In this document: piece after piece, positions 17,341 through 22,753 of the stretch
How the letters are laid out: each line of letters begins with the position of its first letter
How positions within the stretch are numbered: the stretch's first letter is position 1
DNA from: Phocaeicola_A sp964580305
GTDB lineage: Bacteria > Bacteroidota > Bacteroidia > Bacteroidales > Bacteroidaceae
Assembly (NCBI GenBank): GCA_964580305.1
Contig: CAZOKL010000032.1
Span: forward strand, 1-22,753
Length of the DNA stretch: 22,753 nt
Direction of reading: 5' to 3'
Notes under the pieces: model-generated
The model's input: the letters and a program-made list of their open reading frames with translations, nothing else
Told to the model about the DNA's origin: nothing
Database searches by the model: none
Made by a program: the position numbers and the translations under genes

Positions 17341-17412
17341 TGATGATGATATGCTGTTGATTGTGTCAGAAGAAAAAAGGCGTTTTTCTTGCACAATAAG
17401 TTATCATCATCA
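17341..17412. repeat. 72-nt nested inverted repeat
   Basis: TGATGATGATA (17341-17351) matches TATCATCATCA (17402-17412). Inside it ATTGTG (17360-17365) matches CACAAT (17392-17397), and AAGAAAAA (17370-17377) matches TTTTTCTT (17383-17390) around a 5-base loop. It lies directly after the AT-rich tract of the candidate origin. Confidence 0.75.
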
Positions 17413-17739
17413 AAGAATGAATTATGAAAGCAGAATCAACAATGTATTTTCCATATAAATACTTGCTATTCAGTGGATGTTTCTTCACTCTTGAGGTTTT
17501 GTTGATAACCTTTTCTGTCGATAACTTTTAATCTTTCGGCAGTCCGTCAGGGTGTGAATAAGCTGTTGAAACGAGCCGTGAAACTTTCCGCTTAAAAAGT
17601 TGGTCATGTATGGAGAAGTGTGGTATATAATTTTATTTCATATTCCCAACCTTTTGTCCCACTCTTCTTTTCACAACCTATCGACAGGTTTTTGACTGCG
17701 GTTTGTCTGCTTTTCGACAGCTTATGAACAGTTTTGTCT

Positions 17740-17747
17740 TATCTTTG
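17740..17747 (+). promoter_or_regulatory. -7 box of the trmH-family gene
   Basis: TATCTTTG, a perfect TAnnTTTG match, lies 41 bases before the start codon and just beyond the last DnaA-like box. A good -33 TTTG at 19-20 bases is not seen. Confidence 0.5.
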
Positions 17748-17788
17748 CAGGCACGATTCATTGAGATGCATTATAGAACAGATAAACG

Positions 17789-18346
17789 ATGAGAAAGCTC
17801 AAGATAACGGAGATGCACCGCCTGACGGTGGACGAGTTTAAACAGGCCGACAAGATGCCACTGGTGGTGGTGCTCGACAATGTGCGCAGCCTGCACAATG
17901 TGGGGGCGGTGTTCCGCACATCGGATGCCTTCCGTGTGGAGCGTATCTGTCTGTGTGGCATCACGGCTGTTCCCCCTCAACCGGAAATACACAAAACTGC
18001 CTTGGGGGCAGAAGACAGTGTGGAGTGGACTTATTATAAGGATACGGCCGATGCCGTGCATGCGTTGCGGGCTGCCGGTTACACAGTCTATGCAGTGGAG
18101 CAGGCCGAAGGAAGCATCATGCTGCAAGACTTTCAGTTGGAAGACGGCAAACGTTATGCTGTGGTGCTGGGCAATGAGGTGAAAGGAGTGCGTCAGGATG
18201 TGGTGGACAGCTGCGACGGATGCTTGGAAATCCCTCAATATGGCACGAAACATTCGCTCAATGTTTCCGTTACTGCCGGCATGGTCATTTGGGAGATGTT
18301 TAAAAAATGGCCTCGTCAAGTCTCTCCTTCAGAAGAGGCTTTTTGA
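17789..18346 (+). CDS. TrmH/SpoU-family RNA 2'-O-methyltransferase
   Basis: A 185-aa SPOUT methyltransferase that should methylate a ribose 2'-OH in tRNA or rRNA using S-adenosylmethionine. The three SpoU motifs are visible: motif 1 NVRSLHNVGAVFRTSDA (31-47, with the catalytic Arg), motif 2 LGNEVKGV (127-134) and motif 3 IPQYGTKHSLNVSVTAGMV (148-166). Motifs 2 and 3 form the knotted cofactor pocket. It is a minimal catalytic domain without the N-terminal L30e-like extension of RlmB, so the exact target nucleotide is uncertain. An intrinsic terminator is embedded in its last codons. The coding strand is G-rich, unlike the plus-strand genes left of 17 kb. Confidence 0.92.
   Translation: MRKLKITEMHRLTVDEFKQADKMPLVVVLDNVRSLHNVGAVFRTSDAFRVERICLCGITAVPPQPEIHKTALGAEDSVEWTYYKDTADAVHALRAAGYTVYAVEQAEGSIMLQDFQLEDGKRYAVVLGNEVKGVRQDVVDSCDGCLEIPQYGTKHSLNVSVTAGMVIWEMFKKWPRQVSPSEEAF
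18310..18344 (+). terminator. Intrinsic terminator inside the 3' end of the trmH-family gene
   Basis: GCCTC (18310-18314) pairs with GAGGC (18335-18339), followed by TTTTT (18340-18344), which runs into the TGA stop. The next gene converges with a gap of only 22 bp, so there is no room for a separate terminator. Confidence 0.5.
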
Positions 18347-18368
18347 AAGCAAACAGCTTGATTGGGTT

Positions 18369-18977
18369 TTATAATTGCCCGCTTTCCACCATGAGGATGA
18401 CCCTTTCTGTGAGTGCATCGTCATTCTCAGGGTCATATTCTTTCTTCAGGTTGGCACCGAAAAGAGAGGCAAATGTTTGGTAAAATCCGGCTTTGAACGG
18501 GCCGAAGAAAGCCTTTACGATGTCATAACTCGTCTGGTTGCATTCACGGTCGACCAGTTTGATGAGCAGTCTTCCTTGTGCATATGTGAGCTTTTTCATC
18601 ATCGGCGTGTAGTGTTTCTTTAAATCCTTTTCCCGTTGTTTGATGTATTCGTCGCGCTTGTTTTCAGGTAGTTCCATCATTTCCTCATAGGTTTCTATGA
18701 GCAGATTTCGTATCATGCGTGCCAAGGGGAGCGTGCGTTTCACATCACGGATGAGTTTGTAATATGCCTGCTCGCGACGACGGTTCTTGAAAGTCAGTTT
18801 CGGATAGACACGCAACGGGTAGAAGTCCACACGCGTGATGCTGTCCCCCTCATAGACCGTGCGGCTCACGGTGAGTCCGGTAGGGGGAATCGTATCCTTC
18901 TTTTGTGCATGCGACACATTGTTCATACCGATAAGGCCAGTTATGAACAGGACAATGATGAAGTGCAAAGCTTTCAT
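18369..18977 (-). CDS. Exported DUF4294 protein
   Basis: A 202-aa protein with a signal peptide (MKALHFIIVLFITGLIG through VSHAQ), predicted to be periplasmic or membrane-associated. The body is mostly charged helix (roughly 60-140, rich in Lys, Arg and Glu), with segments such as RVYPKLTFKNRRREQAYYKLIRDVKRT cut here to their recognisable parts: the YxL-I-x-DVKRTLP and LVDRECNQTSYD stretches. These fit the Bacteroidetes-specific DUF4294 family, whose function is unknown. It converges with the RNA methyltransferase (22-bp gap) and is divergent from the HhH protein (100 bp). The only good promoter box places the transcript start at the ATG itself, so the mRNA may be leaderless. Confidence 0.82.
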   Translation of the reverse strand: MKALHFIIVLFITGLIGMNNVSHAQKKDTIPPTGLTVSRTVYEGDSITRVDFYPLRVYPKLTFKNRRREQAYYKLIRDVKRTLPLARMIRNLLIETYEEMMELPENKRDEYIKQREKDLKKHYTPMMKKLTYAQGRLLIKLVDRECNQTSYDIVKAFFGPFKAGFYQTFASLFGANLKKEYDPENDDALTERVILMVESGQL

Positions 18978-18982
18978 GTGTA

Positions 18983-18990
18983 CAAAGGTA
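18983..18990 (-). promoter_or_regulatory. -7 box of the DUF4294 gene, start codon at the predicted +1
   Basis: On the minus strand this reads TACCTTTG, a perfect TAnnTTTG. It ends six bases before the ATG at 18977. No TTTG is found at -33. Confidence 0.45.
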
Positions 18991-19021
18991 GAAGTTTTGG
19001 TAGAAAGAATTTTCCTTTTTA

Positions 19022-19053
19022 TTTGTTTTCTCTTAGTCTTTCAATTACTTTTG
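19022..19053 (+). promoter_or_regulatory. Promoter of the HhH outer-membrane protein
   Basis: TTTG (19022-19025) is followed after 20 bases by TACTTTTG (19046-19053), both on consensus. The predicted transcript start is near 19060, which supports translation from 19078 and excludes ATG codons further upstream. Confidence 0.7.
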
Positions 19054-19077
19054 AAATCGTTTTTAAATCTGATACCA

Positions 19078-21180
19078 ATGGAGAGAGTATATCATGCTTT
19101 GTTCGCATCACCTATTAAAATTCGGTCGAAAGTTTTGTTCATAAGTTGTCTTTTACTGTTTACACTTGTTGATAAGTCAATGGGTCAGTCGCTGACATGG
19201 GAAGAATTTGTTGAGCGTATGATGGTGGATGAAGAACAAGAACAGGCTTCTTGGGAATACCTGTACGAAGAACTTGCCGAGCGTCATGCTCATCCGTTCA
19301 ATCTGAATGAAGTGACCCGTGAACAGCTTGAAACTCTTCCTTTCCTTTCTCCACAGCAAGTTGAAGAACTGTTGGCTTATGTTTATGTACACAAGCCTTT
19401 GTTGACCCTTTCCGAACTTCAATTGGTTAAAGGATTGGATTATGACACACGGGCCATGCTTTTCCTGTTTGTCTATGTGGATGAAACCAAGGAACATGGA
19501 GAACAATCGTCTTCTCTGCGATGGAAAAACTTGTGTAAATATGGCAAGCATGAAGTCGTGGCTCGTATGGACATTCCTTTCTATTATCGCAAAGGATATT
19601 ATGAATATCCGTCTGATGTGCTGGAGCAGTATCCCAACCGGCGCTATTTAGGAGTGCGTTTTTATCACTCCGTTTGCTATCAATATAACTACGGCACGCG
19701 GCTGTCGGCCGGTCTTGTGGCCGAAAATGATGCCGGTGAACCCTTCTTCAGTCATGGAAACAAGGGATATGACTTTTATTCCTACTATCTCATACTGCAC
19801 GACATAGGCCGGATGCGAACATTGGCATTGGGTAACTATCGTTTGAGCTTTGGACAGGGTTTGGTGATGAACAATCAGTTTACTTTGGGCAAACAGTCGG
19901 TCTTGTCAGGGATATATAGCAGCAACAAAGGCATTAAGAAGCATTCTTCTACGGGTGAAAATGACTATCTGCGTGGATTGGCCGCTGCGTGGCGGTTTGG
20001 ACGGATGGAATTGACAGGATTTTATTCGTTTCGCGAACGTGACGCCACACTCAAAGATGGGTTCATAACTTCGTTGAAAACTGATGGCTATCATCGCACA
20101 CCGTTGGAGATGTCGAAGAAGAATAATGTACGCAATCATTTGGCAGGCATGCATTTATCTTATGAAACTCCTGTGTTCAACATTGGTTTGACAGGTGTTT
20201 ATACAGTTTTCAACAGGGCGTTCAAACCTTCACGTTCTTATCAACAATATGACCCGCATGGGCGTGAGTTTGCCGCATTTGGTGTGGATTACCGCTGGGA
20301 TTTGCATCGTTTCTCCCTCATTGGTGAAACTGCCGTTGGAGGCAATGGGGCATTGGCTACGCTCAATGCTTTGGCCTATCGTCTTTCCCCTTCTTTCAAC
20401 ATGCTTTTCCTTCATCGTTATTATGCAAAGGATTTTGAAGGTATCCATGCACGTGCTTTCGAGGAAGGCGGACGTGTACGCAATGAGAATGGTGCTTATA
20501 TGGGAGTGGAAGCCTTGTTGGGCGACCGTTTGAAGGCGACGGCCTATGTGGATTGCTTCCGTTTTCCTGCTCCGAAATACGGAGTGTCTGTGGCCGGTTC
20601 GAGGGGAGTGGAGGTGTTCACGCAGTTTACCGGTCATGCCGGAAAATCTGTCAACTGGTTGCTGCGTTATCGTTTTAAAAGTAAAGGAAAAGATTTTACG
20701 CTGGAAGACGACGGACGCAAGGGAGTCGCATCGAATAATCGCCATACGGTCAAGGCACAACTGAACTGGCAGACTGCTTCTGAATGGCTGTTGAAAACTA
20801 CGCTCGATTATGTGCAAACCTCCTTCATAACCGATGGTAAAGAACAGGGTTATCAACTGTCACAGTCTGTTGTCTGGAGACCGTCGACAAAGCGTTTTCA
20901 GTGCGAATTTGGCGGCAGTTATTTTCATACAGACAGTTATGATACAAGAGTTTATTCTTATGAAAGAGGTATGCTTTATACGTTTTCTTTTCCTTCCAAT
21001 TACGGGCGTGGAGTGCATGCCTACCTTTGGGGAAGTTGGGATGTGAACAGCCTGTTCACAGTAATTGCCAAATATGTTTATACCGACTATTTTGACCGCG
21101 ACAGCATCGGTTCGGGCACACAGGAGATAGAAGGACATCGCAAGCAAGACCTCCAGTTGCAAGTGAGAGTAAGATTTTAA
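19078..21180 (+). CDS. Outer-membrane protein with ComEA-like helix-hairpin-helix domain
   Basis: A 700-aa protein from the ATG at 19078. The frame is open upstream to 18859, but the promoter lies between, and the signal peptide (VLFISCLLLFTL, cleavage near SMGQ) fits this start. After the signal, residues about 40-135 hold helix-hairpin-helix repeats (PFNLNEVTREQLETLPFLS, then LLTLSELQLVKGLDY), which in ComEA proteins bind DNA. The rest is rich in aromatic beta-strands and ends LQLQVRVRF, with the C-terminal Phe of outer-membrane barrels. Bacteroidetes have many such HhH plus barrel proteins. A role in DNA uptake is suggested by the domain but not shown, and the HhH part could equally bind protein. 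It is T- and G-rich on the coding strand. Confidence 0.82.
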   Translation: MERVYHALFASPIKIRSKVLFISCLLLFTLVDKSMGQSLTWEEFVERMMVDEEQEQASWEYLYEELAERHAHPFNLNEVTREQLETLPFLSPQQVEELLAYVYVHKPLLTLSELQLVKGLDYDTRAMLFLFVYVDETKEHGEQSSSLRWKNLCKYGKHEVVARMDIPFYYRKGYYEYPSDVLEQYPNRRYLGVRFYHSVCYQYNYGTRLSAGLVAENDAGEPFFSHGNKGYDFYSYYLILHDIGRMRTLALGNYRLSFGQGLVMNNQFTLGKQSVLSGIYSSNKGIKKHSSTGENDYLRGLAAAWRFGRMELTGFYSFRERDATLKDGFITSLKTDGYHRTPLEMSKKNNVRNHLAGMHLSYETPVFNIGLTGVYTVFNRAFKPSRSYQQYDPHGREFAAFGVDYRWDLHRFSLIGETAVGGNGALATLNALAYRLSPSFNMLFLHRYYAKDFEGIHARAFEEGGRVRNENGAYMGVEALLGDRLKATAYVDCFRFPAPKYGVSVAGSRGVEVFTQFTGHAGKSVNWLLRYRFKSKGKDFTLEDDGRKGVASNNRHTVKAQLNWQTASEWLLKTTLDYVQTSFITDGKEQGYQLSQSVVWRPSTKRFQCEFGGSYFHTDSYDTRVYSYERGMLYTFSFPSNYGRGVHAYLWGSWDVNSLFTVIAKYVYTDYFDRDSIGSGTQEIEGHRKQDLQLQVRVRF

Positions 21181-21216
21181 TAATAGCGTGTAGTAAAACA
21201 GGAATTGAAAACAAAG

Positions 21217-21258
21217 ACACGGAGACACAGAGTTTATATTTCCTCTGTATCTCCGTGT
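21217..21258. terminator. Hairpin between convergent HhH and radical SAM genes
   Basis: A 16-bp stem (21217-21232 with 21243-21258) has one mismatch, which becomes G-U in the minus-strand RNA. The loop is TTTATATTTC. It is followed by T-rich sequence on the plus side and by TTTGTTTTC on the minus side, so it can serve both genes. Confidence 0.65.
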
Positions 21259-21280
21259 TTCTGTGTGTATCTCTTTCTTT

Positions 21281-22057
21281 TTAATATGACACTGACACGT
21301 TCAAGCCGGCCTCGCGCAGAAGAGTGGCGATGCGGTCGAGTTCCTCATGTGTGGCTTTTTCGAGGTGTTGGTCGGGAGTTTCACGTGCGATGGTGTATAT
21401 CATCACTTGGCGGGGTGCTATCTGTTTTACTGCTTCTATCCAAGGCAAGACGTAGCGGTCACTCGTGTTGTCTACGGAGATTCCGTCGTGTGTGCCTTTC
21501 ATGAACATGGTTTGGATGATGAGATGCCCTTGGAAAGTTTTCAGTTGTTCGATGATTTTCTGAACGTCATACGCTCCGGTAGGGCGGTCGACCCTGCGGA
21601 TATAGTCTGCATCCACGGTGTCGAGCTTCAAGATGTTGTTGTCGATGCGCTTCAAGGCAGCCACCACATCCGGTCGGTGGAGCATGGTCGAGTTGCTCAG
21701 CACACTCACCTTGGCAGCCGGAAAATAGCGGTCGCGCAGAGCCAGTGTGTCGTCCATGATTTCGGGAAAGTGCGGATGAGCTGTCGGTTCACCGTTGCCG
21801 GCAAAGGTCAACACATCGGGTGCCGGCCCGTTAGCCTTCATGTCTTGCAGACGGGCTTCGAGCGCTTCACGTACCTCTTTCCGGGTGGGACGGCGCAGGT
21901 GTGTGCGGTGGTCGGCATTGAATCCGCATTCACAGTAGATGCAATCAAACGTACACACTTTGCCGTCACCCGGCATCAGGTTGATGCCCAGCGACACTCC
22001 CAGCCGTCGGCTGTGTACGGGACCAAAAATGGGGGAAGGATAGATAATCGTAGACAT
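21281..22057 (-). CDS. Radical SAM protein, COG0731-like
   Basis: A 258-aa radical S-adenosylmethionine protein from the ATG at 22057. A start at 22099 would add 14 residues with no family-like sequence, since members begin near IYPSPIFGPVHSRRLG. The 4Fe-4S cluster motif is C35-x3-C39-x2-C42 (CTFDCIYC). LTFAGNGEPTAHP is the SAM-binding GGE-type motif, and SVLSNSTML follows on the next strand. This resembles the wyosine-related COG0731 group, but in bacteria the reaction is not known. No partner gene is adjacent that would reveal a substrate. It converges with the HhH gene and lies 165 bp beyond the DUF3826 gene, from which a terminator separates it. Confidence 0.88.
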   Translation of the reverse strand: MSTIIYPSPIFGPVHSRRLGVSLGINLMPGDGKVCTFDCIYCECGFNADHRTHLRRPTRKEVREALEARLQDMKANGPAPDVLTFAGNGEPTAHPHFPEIMDDTLALRDRYFPAAKVSVLSNSTMLHRPDVVAALKRIDNNILKLDTVDADYIRRVDRPTGAYDVQKIIEQLKTFQGHLIIQTMFMKGTHDGISVDNTSDRYVLPWIEAVKQIAPRQVMIYTIARETPDQHLEKATHEELDRIATLLREAGLNVSVSY

Positions 22058-22143
22058 GCTTTTTGTCGTTCTTTTGATTTGTCGGGCAAAGAAAAGCAAT
22101 TTAATGAAAAACGAGGCATGGAGAATGAAAGAATCATCATAAT

Positions 22144-22182
22144 CAAAAAGAAAAGCCGTCCTAATTTCACAATCGGGACAGC
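22144..22182 (-). terminator. Intrinsic terminator after the DUF3826 gene
   Basis: On the minus strand GCTGTCC (22176-22182) pairs with GGACGGC (22155-22161), with one G-U, and is followed by TTTTCTTTTT. It lies about 80 bp beyond the DUF3826 stop codon and ahead of the radical SAM gene. Confidence 0.65.
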
Positions 22183-22264
22183 TTGATAAGTCTAACTAAT
22201 CAATTATAACATTTTAAAGATCTGTGCTTGTTTCCTATATATGCATGTAGGTTAAAAGCCATGT

Positions 22265-22753
22265 TTAGAGTCTGTCTCCACGCGCTTCCACACGTTTTTT
22301 CCATGCTTCGCGCTCTTTGGTCAAGTCATATCCCTGCTTTGACAGGTAGTTGTTGATGCGACCCTTGTATTTGCCGAAAGCAGCATGCTTCTTGTTGGAG
22401 TTTTCAGCATCCATCGCATACTCACGCGCCTCCTTCAGCCAAGCCAGGATTTGCTTCTTTTCGAAGTCCTTCAGCGTCGGAATCATGTCACACTGTGCGT
22501 CGTAGGTCACTTTGAGCACTCCGTAGGTCATGCCGTCTTTAATGGCTTCGATTTGTGCATCGTCCAGATAGAGCGAAAGGTCAGACTCCAGTTCGAAGTG
22601 GTGACGGTAGAGTTCGCTGTCTTTGGCGTTTTCAGCGGCCTGCACGGCTGCGTTCTTGGCATCGCCGGTGAGTTTCTCCTTGGCCTCCTTGACGGCTGCG
22701 TCACGCTTCTCATAAATGTCGTTGAGCAGAAAATAACGGTTGGCAATGATGTT
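22265..22753 (-). CDS. DUF3826-type protein, C-terminal part (runs off the window)
   Basis: The frame is open from the window edge to a TAA at 22265-22267 and gives 162 residues, from NIIANRYFLLNDIYEKRD at the edge to a C-terminal KKRVEARGDRL. It is helical and charged, with conserved-looking blocks SLYLDDAQIEAIKDGMTYG, KQILAWLKEAREYAMDAE and KGRINNYLSKQGYDL. I recognise this as resembling DUF3826, a Bacteroidetes family of about 220 residues, usually exported and often found in loci for plant polysaccharide use. The N-terminus and any signal peptide lie outside. Its own function is unknown. Confidence 0.65.
   Translation of the reverse strand, partial: NIIANRYFLLNDIYEKRDAAVKEAKEKLTGDAKNAAVQAAENAKDSELYRHHFELESDLSLYLDDAQIEAIKDGMTYGVLKVTYDAQCDMIPTLKDFEKKQILAWLKEAREYAMDAENSNKKHAAFGKYKGRINNYLSKQGYDLTKEREAWKKRVEARGDRL

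Larger units (their letters stand above)
17061..17788. other. 728-bp gene-free interval, candidate chromosomal origin (oriC)
   Basis: There is no credible gene here. From left to right it holds the nadA 3' hairpin, a GC-rich repeat (17161-17230), a small CCACCC/GGGTGG hairpin near 17238, an AT-rich tract (about 17288-17340), a 72-nt inverted repeat (17341-17412), DnaA-box-like 9-mers, and the trmH promoter. The 9-mers are TTATCGACA at 17283 (+) and 17516 (-), TTATCAACA at 17500 (-), TTATTCACA at 17553 (-), CTATCGACA at 17678 (+), TTTTCGACA at 17711 (+) and TTATGAACA at 17722 (+). G/C strand asymmetry changes sign across it. Length, box density and AT tract suit a bacterial oriC. dnaA is not adjacent in this window, so the call stays an inference. 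Confidence 0.6.

Noticed and set aside
17338..17351. GAT triplet run as a short CRISPR-like, microsatellite or DnaA-trio element
   Set aside because: There are only four units and no spacer structure. The triplets are not the 5'-TAG/TAA-3' type of the DnaA-trio, and the run is better seen as one arm of the 72-nt inverted repeat.
17252..17458. 68-codon frame across the AT-rich part of the candidate origin
   Set aside because: Low-complexity Tyr, Phe, Ile and Asp runs come from the AT tract and the GAT triplets, and there is no credible start or promoter.
17061..17788. Structural RNA gene (tmRNA, 6S, RNase P or SRP RNA) in the long spacer
   Set aside because: I could not see conserved cores of these RNAs on either strand. 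The DnaA-like boxes and skew change explain the interval better.
21347..22186. 279-codon plus-strand frame opposite the radical SAM gene
   Set aside because: The minus strand has the C-x3-C-x2-C cluster motif, and the plus product has no recognisable family.

Overview
The window looks like a Bacteroidales chromosome, probably Prevotellaceae or a close relative. It carries a SusC/SusD outer-membrane pair and several Bacteroidetes-type families (DUF4294, DUF3826, an outer-membrane helix-hairpin-helix protein). It also has repeated promoter boxes of the TAnnTTTG type, sometimes with TTTG 19-20 bases upstream. A run of 100 N inside susD shows that this is a draft, scaffolded assembly.

Layout from left to right. 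Bases 1-48 hold a possible C-terminal tail of an unknown + strand gene. Then come a polyprenyl diphosphate synthase (-) and DNA polymerase I (+), divergent from a 95-bp spacer. Next is a minus-strand block: susC (promoter near 10.33 kb), susD, a terminator-like hairpin, and an exported PPP-type metallophosphatase. A GNAT acetyltransferase (-) follows across a 458-bp spacer with a GC-rich palindrome. A plus-strand run then holds leuS, a YitT-family membrane protein, an intrinsic terminator, rdgB and nadA. Next is a 728-bp gene-free interval. Beyond it are a TrmH-family RNA methyltransferase (+), a DUF4294 protein (-) divergent from an outer-membrane HhH protein (+), a radical SAM protein (-), and the C-terminal part of a DUF3826 protein (-) that runs off the edge.

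The most interesting region is the 728-bp interval (17061-17788). It has an AT-rich tract, at least seven DnaA-box-like 9-mers, a 72-nt inverted repeat, and a sign change in G/C strand asymmetry between its two sides. Together these make it a good candidate for the chromosomal origin (oriC). Second is the susD gap: its flanks are the same 55 bases, and collapsing them restores one uninterrupted 498-aa SusD, so the break is an assembly artefact.

Most of the genes are housekeeping (replication, tRNA charging, nucleotide-pool cleaning, NAD and quinone synthesis). The accessory part is the SusCD pair with the exported phosphatase. No glycoside hydrolase, sulfatase, sigma/anti-sigma pair or hybrid two-component regulator is visible beside it, so its substrate cannot be read from this window. 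I did not find a defence system, a CRISPR array, a transposase, or any rRNA or tRNA gene. Coordinates of short sites and base counts were made by eye and should be recomputed.
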